Assembly (NCBI RefSeq): GCF_965227365.1
Contig: NZ_OZ245754.1
Coordinates: 992,001 to 1,056,000, forward strand
Direction of reading: 5' to 3'
DNA length: 64,000 bases
Source of the DNA: Hwanghaeella sp965227365
GTDB taxonomy: Bacteria > Pseudomonadota > Alphaproteobacteria > UBA8366 > Aestuariispiraceae
The stretch's first letter is position 1. The number at the start of each line of letters is the position of its first letter. Shown piece by piece: positions 33,152-40,915 of the stretch. The notes beneath the pieces were generated by a model. The model saw only the letters and a list, made by a program, of their open reading frames with translations. It did not search any database and was not told where the DNA came from. The position numbers were made by a program, and so were the translations under genes.

Positions 33152-34746
33152 CCGACCAGTTCGACTACGTCATTGTCGGGGCCGGCACCGCAGGTTGCGT
33201 CCTGGCAAACCGGCTCAGCAGCGATCCGCGTGTGCGGGTCATGCTGCTCGAGGCGGGTGGCGGCGACCGCCATCCCTTCGTTCAGGCGCCCGTTGGGTTT
33301 TTGAAGACCTTTCAGGACCAGCAGTTCAATTGGTGTTTCTCCACCGCGCCGGGAAAGGGTGTTGGCGGCAGATCGATTTTCTTTCCGAGAGGGAAGTTGC
33401 TCGGCGGGTCCAGTTCGATCAACGGGCATCTCTATGTGCGCGGGCAGGCGCGGGACTATGATACCTGGGCCCAGCTGGGGAATAAGGGGTGGAGCTATGA
33501 CGATGTCCTTCCCTATTTCAAGAGGGCGGAGGATAGATCCACCGGTGCGGATGAATTCCACGGCGCGGGCGGTCCGCAACACGTCTCGGATATTCATGAA
33601 CGGCATCCGATCTGCGATGCGTTCATCAACGGGGCGGACAGCCTCGGTGTGCCCAGGAACACGGATTACAACGGTGCCCGTCAGGAAGGGGTTGCCTACT
33701 ATCAACGGACAATTCGGAACGGTGTACGCCATAGTGCCGCGAGCGGATATCTGCATCCGGTCAAGCATCGTCGGAACCTGGAAATCGTCACCCACGCCCA
33801 CGTAGAGCGTATTCTGTTCAATGGTCGCCAGGCGATCGGGCTGCGTTACAGACAGCATGGGCGTCCAGTGCAGGTTCACGCCAGGAAGGAGGTCATCCTG
33901 GCCGCCGGCGCCGTCGGGAGTCCGCATATCCTTCAGGTCTCCGGTATCGGGGATCCAAACCATTTGAAGACTATCGGCGTTGAGACGGTACACGCGCTTT
34001 CTTCGGTCGGGCAGGGATTGCAGGATCATTACGCCGTTCGTGTCGTTCACCGGGTTACCAAGCCGATTACCTTGAATGAACGAGCGCGCGGCCCGCGCCT
34101 GTTGTGGGAGATCGCAAAGTGGTATGCGGGGGGTAAGGGACTTCTCGCCTTCAGCCCGGCCCATGTCGGTGCCTTTGTGAAATCCGATCAGGGGTTGGAC
34201 GAGCCTGACCTGCAATTCGTGTTCACGCCGGCAAGTTACTCGGTTGGTGTCGTCGGGACGTTGCAGAAAACCCCGGGCATGACGATTGGTGTGTGGCAGA
34301 TGCGGCCGCATAGTGCCGGACATGTCCGCGCCCGGACGTCTGATCCATATGATGCGCCGGAAATTCAACCCAATTACCTTGTCGATGAGGCGGACCAACG
34401 CTCAGTCGTTCAAGGTTTGAAATGGTGCCGAAAACTGCTCTCAAGCGATGAACTGGAACCGTACCGCGGACCGGAAACCTTGCCGGGACCGGACGTGCAG
34501 AGCGACGCAGACCTGTTGGCATACGCGAGGGTGCACGGCGCGACGGTATATCACGCGATCGGCACCTGCCGGATGGGCATTGATTCAGAGGCGGTGGTCG
34601 ATCCCGAATTGAAGGTTCACGGACTGGACAATCTGCGCGTGGTGGATGCCTCTGTCATGCCGACGATGGTCTCCGCCAATACCAATGCCGCAACAATGAT
34701 GATTGCGGAAAAGGCATCGGATCTGATTGCCGAGACGCAAACCTGA
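33148..34746 (+). CDS. GMC-family FAD oxidoreductase (choline/alcohol dehydrogenase-like)
   Basis: 532 residues with a GTG start overlapping the dioxygenase stop. FAD-binding Rossmann motif VGAGTAGCVLANRL and LLEAGG at the N-terminus. GMC signatures are GKLLGGSSSINGHLYVRG and the GAVGSPHILQVSGIG region. Near the C-terminus, YHAIGTCRMG carries the catalytic His, and SANTNAATMMIAE carries the second catalytic position (Asn). The family oxidises primary alcohols to aldehydes. It is sandwiched between a dioxygenase and an HpcH-type aldolase. It is not obviously choline dehydrogenase, because no betaine genes are adjacent. Confidence 0.93.
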   Translation: MTDQFDYVIVGAGTAGCVLANRLSSDPRVRVMLLEAGGGDRHPFVQAPVGFLKTFQDQQFNWCFSTAPGKGVGGRSIFFPRGKLLGGSSSINGHLYVRGQARDYDTWAQLGNKGWSYDDVLPYFKRAEDRSTGADEFHGAGGPQHVSDIHERHPICDAFINGADSLGVPRNTDYNGARQEGVAYYQRTIRNGVRHSAASGYLHPVKHRRNLEIVTHAHVERILFNGRQAIGLRYRQHGRPVQVHARKEVILAAGAVGSPHILQVSGIGDPNHLKTIGVETVHALSSVGQGLQDHYAVRVVHRVTKPITLNERARGPRLLWEIAKWYAGGKGLLAFSPAHVGAFVKSDQGLDEPDLQFVFTPASYSVGVVGTLQKTPGMTIGVWQMRPHSAGHVRARTSDPYDAPEIQPNYLVDEADQRSVVQGLKWCRKLLSSDELEPYRGPETLPGPDVQSDADLLAYARVHGATVYHAIGTCRMGIDSEAVVDPELKVHGLDNLRVVDASVMPTMVSANTNAATMMIAEKASDLIAETQT

Positions 34747-34772
34747 ACGAAAACGATAGCTGGGAGGCAAAT

Positions 34773-35555
34773 ATGGTGGAATTGAAGAATCATGCATTGG
34801 ACAAGCTTCGCGCTGGCGAATTGTCCCTGGGGGTCGGACTGCGCCAGGCCCGGACCGTCGATATCGGCAAAATCATGAAAACGGCCGGGTTCGACTGGCT
34901 TTTCATCGACATGGAACACAATGCCATGGATGTGGACATGGCTGTTCAGATTTGCGTCGCGGCGCAGGATGCGGGGATCACCCCCATCGTCCGCGTCCCC
35001 GGCTTCCAGCACTTCCACGCGACCCGCGTGCTTGATGGCGGTGCGCAGGGGATCGTCGTTCCGCATGTGGATGACGCTGAAACAGCGGCCAAGATGGTAT
35101 CGAACATGCGCTACCCGCCGCTCGGCCATCGTTCGGTGACAGGCGCCTTGCCGCAGTTCGATTTCGTCGGCCATCCCATTGCGGAAACGGCGGAGGTGGC
35201 GAACCGGGAAACTCTGCTCGTCTTGATGTTGGAAACCCCGACCGCAATTGCCAATGCGGATGCGATCGCGGCCGTTCCCGGCGTGGATGCCTTGCTGATC
35301 GGCACCAGCGACTTGACGATGGAAATGGGCATCCCGGGACAGTTCGATCATCCGGATGTCATCGCGGCCTATGAGACGACGATCGCGGCATGTCGGAAGC
35401 ATGGAAAGTTTCCCGGCATGGGCGGCATTTACGACGCGGCGAACATGCAGCGATACATTTCCATGGGCGCGCGGTTCATCCTTTCCGGCAACGATCTGTC
35501 TTTCCTGATGGCGGGCGCGAAGGAGCGCGCATCCGCGGTTCGATCAATGTTGTAG
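34773..35555 (+). CDS. HpcH/HpaI-family class II aldolase
   Basis: 260 residues, with GGGAGG before the ATG. The fold's metal site and loops are seen in FDWLFIDMEHN, IVRVPG and GAQGIVVPHVDDAE, with the metal-ligand Glu in LLVLMLETPTAI and LIGTSDLTMEMG. Members cleave 2-keto-3-deoxy or 4-hydroxy-2-oxo acids to pyruvate and an aldehyde. It is the last gene of the three-gene oxygenase operon and could release a pyruvate-type product after oxidation. The substrate is not deducible. The gene ends 170 bases before the next, convergent gene. Confidence 0.92.
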   Translation: MVELKNHALDKLRAGELSLGVGLRQARTVDIGKIMKTAGFDWLFIDMEHNAMDVDMAVQICVAAQDAGITPIVRVPGFQHFHATRVLDGGAQGIVVPHVDDAETAAKMVSNMRYPPLGHRSVTGALPQFDFVGHPIAETAEVANRETLLVLMLETPTAIANADAIAAVPGVDALLIGTSDLTMEMGIPGQFDHPDVIAAYETTIAACRKHGKFPGMGGIYDAANMQRYISMGARFILSGNDLSFLMAGAKERASAVRSML

Positions 35556-35729
35556 TGGCCGGGCGGTTAACGCCTTGGCAGGGACGGCGTGGCCGCGATC
35601 GTATATTTTCGGGAAGACAGAGTCTGAATTCTGTCGGGCCTGTACAGGGCGCTTGAGGGCAGGTCCTACCGAGCAAAAGCGCTGGAACTCTAAGCGGTCG
35701 ACTGTCGTTACCGGCAGATCTTGGTCTGG

Positions 35730-36620
35730 TTACGATTGAGACGTGATCTTTCGTAACCAGTCAAGAAACACAGCCAGGCGCCTCAACCCGGAGGTTCGCG
35801 TCATATAAACTGCGTTGATTTGCAGCGATGGAGTGGCCAGTTGGCCGGGAAAGAGCTCCACAAGCCGTCCTTCAAGGATGTCCCGTGCAATCATGAAATC
35901 AGAAAAACGTGCGATCCCGAGGCCGCCCAGAACGAGTTGCCTGACCGCTTCACCATTGCTTGCCGTTATGGACGGAGGGACAGGGATAACCTCCGCCTCG
36001 CCAGCAAATTTTAGTTCGTTGATATGCGCGGGGTTTGAAAACCGCACCTGCTTTAGCATACGCAGATCCGCTGGTTTCTCAGGCCATCCAAGGCGGTCCA
36101 GATAGGATGGTGATGCGACGAGATGCCATTTCGCTTCGCCCAATGGACGACGGATCAACTCGCTGTCTTCCAACCGTCCCAATCGAATAGCTACATCAGC
36201 ATGGGCGCCAATCAGATCGACGACATTGTCCGTCATGTCGATGGACAGGTCGATTTCGGGATATTGCTCGGTAAATGACACCAGGTTCGGCGCTATTACA
36301 TGCAGAACGAAGGGAACCGGCGCGTTGACGCGCAGGGGGCCACGCGGGGCGCGCCCCTGGCTCGCAATATCACGCAGCGCTTCCGTTCGGTCGACGATTT
36401 CGCGGGCCGATGCATGCAGGTCTCGACCTTCCGGTGTCAAATCAACCGATCTCGTCGTCCGCCGCAGGAGCGTCACGCCAAGCTGCGCTTCCAAACGGTT
36501 CACCGCGCGGCTCAAGGTTGATGGAGCTGTGCCAAGCCGTCGGGCCGCTTCGGCGAATCCACCATCTTCGACGACCGTGACGAAGACCGCCAAATCGCGA
36601 GTCTGTGGCAATTCGTGCAT
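35730..36620 (-). CDS. LysR-family transcriptional regulator, divergent from MFS exporter
   Basis: 296 residues starting MHELPQTRDLAVF. The ribosome site GGAG is 12 bases upstream; a TTG nine bases earlier is a possible alternative. N-terminal helix-turn-helix FAEAARRLGTAPSTLSRAVNRLE and the RTTRSVDLTPEGR hinge place it in the CrgA/DsdC-like LysR branch. It is divergent from an MFS gene with about 100 bases between them, a typical regulator-target layout. Base composition of this pair and the following spacer looks less GC-rich than the surroundings. Confidence 0.93.
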   Translation of the reverse strand: MHELPQTRDLAVFVTVVEDGGFAEAARRLGTAPSTLSRAVNRLEAQLGVTLLRRTTRSVDLTPEGRDLHASAREIVDRTEALRDIASQGRAPRGPLRVNAPVPFVLHVIAPNLVSFTEQYPEIDLSIDMTDNVVDLIGAHADVAIRLGRLEDSELIRRPLGEAKWHLVASPSYLDRLGWPEKPADLRMLKQVRFSNPAHINELKFAGEAEVIPVPPSITASNGEAVRQLVLGGLGIARFSDFMIARDILEGRLVELFPGQLATPSLQINAVYMTRTSGLRRLAVFLDWLRKITSQS

Positions 36621-36717
36621 TTTTCGCAATGCTCCTTAGCAAACCGCTCTCTTCACGCAAAGATATGCTAGTGCCATTTGGGGCGTCGAGATAAAATTCT
36701 AGTTGGGAGCTTTCTCC

Positions 36718-37896
36718 ATGCCTCTTGCACTTTGGGCGCTGACTATCAGCGCTTTTGCTGTCGGTACGACCGAATTCGTGATTGTCGGTTTGATACCCAC
36801 CATCGCTGAAGATCTCGGCGTTTCGCTTCCCTCGGCGGGGTTGCTCGTTAGTCTTTATGCCTTGGGCGTTACTATCGGAGCGCCGGTGCTGACCGCCTTG
36901 GCAGGCCGCATGCCACGGAAACGTCTGCTGCTGTCGCTCTTGGTTCTATTCACCGCAGGCAACCTGTTTGCGGCAATGGCGCCGGGCTATGAAGCGCTGG
37001 TTGCTGCGCGCTTCATCACGGGACTTGCTCATGGTGTATTCTTTGCGATTGCCTCAACAATTGCGACTGGGCTCGTCCCGCGCGAAAAGGAATCCAGCGC
37101 CATAGCCATGGTATTCATGGGACTGACAGTTGCGCTCGTTACCGGTGTGCCTTTCGGTGCATGGATCGGCCAGAGTTTCGGCTGGCAGTCGACCTTCCTC
37201 GGCGTTGTCGGGCTTGCCATTATTGGCCTTGTCGCTTCTGCCCGCTTAGTGCCCTCCAATCTTGTTCAGAGAGAACCTCCGACACTGCGCCAGCAAATGC
37301 AGGTGCTGACATCGCCGCGTTTGGTCCTGGTGTATCTGATCACTGCCGTCGGCTATGGCGGCAACTTCATTGCCTTTACCTTCCTGGCTCCGATGCTGAC
37401 TGACATCACAGGTCTTGGTGCCAATGCCGTCAGCCTCGTCATCCTGCTTTATGGCGTGTCGGTAGCCGTTGGGAACATTGTTGGCGGCAAACTGTCCGAC
37501 CGCGTTGGACCGGTGCCGGCTTTGACGATCATATTCGGCGGGTTAGCACTTTCCCTCGTGTTCTTGGGCTTGGGGCTGGAATCAAGCTGGACAGCTATCG
37601 CTGTTGTTCTTTTCTGGGGCGGTTTCGCATTCGGAAACGTGCCGCCGTTGCAGGCTTATGTCGTGCAGATTGCCCGTGACGTGGCGCCGGGTGCAGTTGA
37701 TGTGGCCTCAGGTTTGAACATCGGAGCGTTCAATCTGGGCATCGCCTTTGGTGCCTGGGCCGGCGGGACAGTGGTGGAGAATGTCGGACTGGCTCTCACG
37801 CCGTTCATCGGCGCAGCAGTGGTCGGCTTCGGAATTGCCTTGACCCGGCTCAGCGGGCGCATGACCCCTGTGCCGACGCCACAACCTGCAGAATAA
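36718..37896 (+). CDS. MFS transporter of the AraJ/DHA1 type
   Basis: 392 residues starting MPLALWAL, with GGGAG eight bases before the ATG. Twelve transmembrane helices are predicted. The opening ALTISAFAVGTTEFVIVGLIP and the RFITGLAHGVFFA segment are typical of the AraJ/YdhP branch of drug:proton antiporters. These export sugars, arabinose derivatives or drugs; the actual substrate is unknown. It is divergent from its probable LysR regulator. Relatives are often followed by an aldo-keto reductase gene, and a decayed copy is found here 110 bases downstream. Confidence 0.92.
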   Translation: MPLALWALTISAFAVGTTEFVIVGLIPTIAEDLGVSLPSAGLLVSLYALGVTIGAPVLTALAGRMPRKRLLLSLLVLFTAGNLFAAMAPGYEALVAARFITGLAHGVFFAIASTIATGLVPREKESSAIAMVFMGLTVALVTGVPFGAWIGQSFGWQSTFLGVVGLAIIGLVASARLVPSNLVQREPPTLRQQMQVLTSPRLVLVYLITAVGYGGNFIAFTFLAPMLTDITGLGANAVSLVILLYGVSVAVGNIVGGKLSDRVGPVPALTIIFGGLALSLVFLGLGLESSWTAIAVVLFWGGFAFGNVPPLQAYVVQIARDVAPGAVDVASGLNIGAFNLGIAFGAWAGGTVVENVGLALTPFIGAAVVGFGIALTRLSGRMTPVPTPQPAE

Positions 37897-37911
37897 TGGA
37901 ATGCCGATGTG

Positions 37912-37950
37912 ATTTCGTCCGGGTCGACCAGATAGTGGCCCGGACGAAAT
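37912..37950 (+). terminator. Inverted repeat, probable terminator after the MFS gene
   Basis: ATTTCGTCCGGG (37912-37923) is exactly complementary to CCCGGACGAAAT (37939-37950), a 12-base stem with a 15-base loop, starting 16 bases after the MFS stop. There is no strong T run on the plus strand. It could also be a processing or regulatory hairpin between the MFS gene and the reductase remnant. Confidence 0.6.
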
Positions 37951-38007
37951 GTGTTCCTGCCGTCACCATCAACCTCAAATCACCATGATCCACAGGAGTA
38001 ACGGTCT

Positions 38008-38125
38008 ATGACTATCCAAAAAAACTGGGCCTGCTGGCATCCCGACACTTGGATTTGGGACGTTCAAACTTTCCGTCGAACAGGCTTAGGCAATAGTCAA
38101 TGCTGCCTTTACCGAAGAACCCTGT
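38008..38125 (+). pseudogene. Decayed N-terminus of an aldo-keto reductase
   Basis: An ATG at 38008 has an excellent ribosome site (AGGAGT). It starts MTIQK, then is thrown out of frame in a run of seven A residues (38018-38024). Removing one A restores KTGPAGIPTLGFGTFKLS, the unmistakable start of aldo-keto reductases of the 2,5-diketogluconate reductase type. An in-frame TAG follows after VEQA, then AIVNAAF continues the family pattern before all similarity stops. The remaining three quarters of the gene are absent. A broken relic of a LysR-MFS-reductase cassette is the simplest reading. Confidence 0.75.
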
Positions 38126-38428
38126 GTTAAATTGAATTGGCTCGCCCCACGTGTAGTTGGCGACTCTGCTTGTTTATCCTAGCGGTCTGCAAGGGTGCCA
38201 ACATTCATATTCGTTCTATTGGTTCCAGATATGCATTCAACATTCGAGCAACGGTTCGTCTGGCGATACACTGAACCGAGGTTATCGTCATGACGCCATG
38301 GATATACGGAACTCACTTTCGGGTGATTTCGCGCTGGATAGCCTCGAAATTGGTTCACTTGACCCTCGGGAATCATGTCTATGACAGCGTGTTCCCAAAA
38401 ATACTCTCAATGATTTCGTGTTATGAGA
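38126..38428. other. Non-coding remnant region before the tRNA
   Basis: About 300 bases of lower GC between the reductase relic and tRNA-Val. Short frames exist on both strands but none resembles a protein. It may be leftover sequence from a deletion or an integration event beside the tRNA. No direct repeat of the tRNA 3' end was found by eye. Confidence 0.4.
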
Positions 38429-38503
38429 TGGTGGGCGCGACTGGGATTGAACCAGTGACCCCTGCCGTGTGAAGGCAGTGCTCTCCCGCTGAGCTACGCG
38501 CCC
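38429..38503 (-). tRNA. tRNA-Val (anticodon CAC)
   Basis: Seventy-five bases including an encoded CCA. The acceptor stem is GGGCGCG / CGCGCCC. The D arm is GCTCAGCGGGAGAGC. The anticodon loop TTCACAC reads CAC within stem CTGCC/GGCAG, and the T arm contains GGTTCAATCC. All four arms fold cleanly. Confidence 0.97.
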
Positions 38504-38709
38504 GTCGCCTGTCGGCGTCAAGGCTGGTGGGTTTACGCGCGGGGTCGGGACCTGTCAAGAAAGCGTTGCGTCTGCCCGTGCGGCCGCTCACCGGCCTTTC
38601 CTGGCCCGGACCAACGGTATTCATGTATAGTTGCCGGTGACGGTCTTGCCTTTCCGAATTGCCGACCGAGATAGAGGTATTATTGGCAACAGGGATCGAC
38701 TCGGAAGAC

Positions 38710-39600
38710 ATGCTGAAAGCCGAAGCCACACGTCGGACATGCCAGGAAATAAGGCAGGAAACGCGGCCGGAGCCGGTCAGGATCTGGCGAAGGCTTTGCG
38801 TTGCCGCGGCGCTGTTCGCGTTGCCGGTTTCCGCCGCCCCGGCCGCGGCGGAAGATACCGATCCGGTGGTGATAACCTATGAGGTCTATTTCGGCGGCCT
38901 GCATGTCCTGTCGGCGAAGGCCGAACTGGACCGGACGGATCAGCGTTACCGCCTGTCGGCCGAAGGCCAAACACAGGGTATCCTGGATTTCTTCTTCTCC
39001 TGGCACGGCCATACGGAATCTCTGGGGGCATTCGCCGCCGACGGTCCGGTTCCGTTACGGCATCGCAATCACGGCTATCGCGGCGAACGCGTCAGGAAGG
39101 TCGCGCTCGCTTATGACGGCACCGGCGATGTCGCCGCGGTCCTCGTTCAACCGCCGCCGGATCTGGAGGAGGTCAACGCCCTGCCGGAAGACGCGGAAAT
39201 CGGCACCATCGATCCGTTGAGCGTGATCGCGGGCCTGTCGGAGGCGATGACCCAGGGCGATGCCTGCAGCGGCGATTTCCAGGTCTTCGACGGGCGCCGG
39301 CGATATGACCTCAGCGTGACGGATCGGGGCACGGAGCACTTCGACGCCAACGCGTATTCCATATTCCAGGGCGAGGCCCGTGCCTGCGAAATCGAATACA
39401 CCGTGCTGGGCGGCGATAGGAAGGAAAAGAGCAAATACGTGAAGACGGCGCGCGACCGTATCGTCTATGTCGGGCGGCCTTTGGCGGAAGCACCGGCCAT
39501 ACCCGTCCGTGCCAAATTCGAGACCGATTTCGGCACCGTGATGGCGCATCTCACCAGTGTCACCGCCGGCGGCAAGCAATTGGCGCTGAATACGGATTGA
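38710..39600 (+). CDS. DUF3108 domain protein, exported
   Basis: 296 residues starting MLKAEATRRT, with GGAAG just upstream. A possible TTG start further upstream would add 17 residues. A hydrophobic signal segment (LCVAAALFALPVSAAPAAAE) directs export. The mature protein matches DUF3108: ITYEVYFGGLHVLSAKAELD, FFFSWHGHTESLG, and the later CSGDFQVFDGRRRYDLSV and YVKTARDRIVYVGRPL segments. The family is thought to be a periplasmic or outer-membrane beta-rich protein; no activity is established. It appears to be transcribed alone. Confidence 0.86.
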   Translation: MLKAEATRRTCQEIRQETRPEPVRIWRRLCVAAALFALPVSAAPAAAEDTDPVVITYEVYFGGLHVLSAKAELDRTDQRYRLSAEGQTQGILDFFFSWHGHTESLGAFAADGPVPLRHRNHGYRGERVRKVALAYDGTGDVAAVLVQPPPDLEEVNALPEDAEIGTIDPLSVIAGLSEAMTQGDACSGDFQVFDGRRRYDLSVTDRGTEHFDANAYSIFQGEARACEIEYTVLGGDRKEKSKYVKTARDRIVYVGRPLAEAPAIPVRAKFETDFGTVMAHLTSVTAGGKQLALNTD

Positions 39601-39604
39601 GGGC

Positions 39605-40300
39605 TCACCGACCGGCGAGGCGAAGCAGCGGCCTGACCGTCGTACTCAATACATCCGCGCCCATCGCCGAGACCGGTCCGTGCGAATATCCATGGGTCAA
39701 CACGACACCCGGCAGGCCGGCATTGCGTGCCGCCAATACGTCGACACGACTATCGCCGACATAGAGCGCGCGGTCCGGCGAACCGCCGGCCAGAAACAGG
39801 GCGGTGAGGACGGGAAGCGGACTCGGCTTCTTTTCCGGCAGGTCGTCGCCAGCGACGACCGCGTCGAACAGCCCATCCCAGCGCAGCCGTTGCAGGATCG
39901 CCTCGGTGGCCCGGCCCGGTTTGTTGGTGCAAAGCGCCATGGGGTTGCCCGCCCGCCTGAGCGCGGCGAGCAGATTGGTGACGCCCGGATAGGGTTTGGT
40001 CCTCATGACCGGCCCGGTGTGATAGTGATCAAGGAAACGCCGCAAGGCCTCGTCCGCCGGGGGCATGGGAAGACCGGCCGCCGTAAAGGCGCGCTCCAAC
40101 AGTTTCGGCGCGCCGCCGCCGACCATGTTCATGACCTTGCCGACCGGTAGGTGGCTGCCGCCGTATTCCGCCAATAACCTGTTCGCCGCATCGGCTATGT
40201 CCGGTGCGCTGTGGATCAGGGTCCCGTCCAGATCGAAGATGAAAACGGTTCTGATTCCGGACCGTCTGTTTCGTTCCGGCGTGCGCCGACTGGGCTTCAT
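39605..40300 (-). CDS. gph: Phosphoglycolate phosphatase-type HAD hydrolase
   Basis: 231 residues from the ATG at 40300. The HAD nucleophile motif is FDLDGTLIHS, motif II appears as LCTNKP, motif III as KKPSPLPVL, and motif IV as YVGDSRVDV. The helical cap includes VGGGAPKLLERAF, a Gph hallmark. It removes phosphate from 2-phosphoglycolate formed during DNA repair or Rubisco oxygenation. Other sugar-phosphate HAD substrates cannot be excluded. It is convergent with the DUF3108 gene, with four bases between stops. Confidence 0.88.
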   Translation of the reverse strand: MKPSRRTPERNRRSGIRTVFIFDLDGTLIHSAPDIADAANRLLAEYGGSHLPVGKVMNMVGGGAPKLLERAFTAAGLPMPPADEALRRFLDHYHTGPVMRTKPYPGVTNLLAALRRAGNPMALCTNKPGRATEAILQRLRWDGLFDAVVAGDDLPEKKPSPLPVLTALFLAGGSPDRALYVGDSRVDVLAARNAGLPGVVLTHGYSHGPVSAMGADVLSTTVRPLLRLAGR

Positions 40301-40545
40301 GTTTGCTCGCACTGCGGGTATTTCTCCGGTATGAATATCTTGCAGGCCACTGGCGGTTGCCGGATACTCGGCCATCCGGGCGGGTCGATGCCGCCGAAAT
40401 CGGAAGCGTTGTCCGGTTCCAGCGACCGGGTTGCATTGGTACCTCAGCCAGGGCGGTCGGAAAACCCGCCTTGACCTTAGACGGGGGCGGATATGTGGTC
40501 GGTGACGGCGTGGACCCCACCGGAATGAATTGAAAGGGCGTGCTT

Positions 40546-40785
40546 TTGGAGGAGGAACAGGCGCTGGCGGCGTTGCTTGCACGGTTCCGGACGGATCTGG
40601 CGGCGATTTGCGGGGAGGACCTGGCCGACAGCCTGCTCAAGGCGGGGCAATCGGGCGGCGCGCCGAACCTGGACATGCAGCTCGCCATCAACGACGGCCT
40701 GGAAATGATGGACGAAGCCCAAAGATCCGAGATACTCGGCCTGCTGGACGATTTTCTGACCCAGGCCAAGGCCCTCAGGAATTAG
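40546..40785 (+). CDS. Small hypothetical protein upstream of glmU
   Basis: 79 residues if read from TTG at 40546, which has AAGGG seven bases upstream; a GTG at 40540 is the alternative. The sequence is acidic and helical (EEEQALAALLARFRTDLAAI, then AINDGLEMMDEAQRSE), without a signal or membrane segment. I do not recognise the family. It lies 130 bases before glmU on the same strand and divergent from gph. Codon use resembles neighbouring real genes, which supports expression. Confidence 0.6.
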   Translation: MEEEQALAALLARFRTDLAAICGEDLADSLLKAGQSGGAPNLDMQLAINDGLEMMDEAQRSEILGLLDDFLTQAKALRN

Positions 40786-40915
40786 CGCCGCCCAGGCGAA
40801 ACCTTTCGAAACAATCCGCAAATACGCGTAACAAAGAGTGACTTGGCGCTGTTTTCCGCCTGTGGCATTAGTGAAGCGTCAATTTCTCCAAAGCGAACCA
40901 GGCAGTCCTCCAGGC

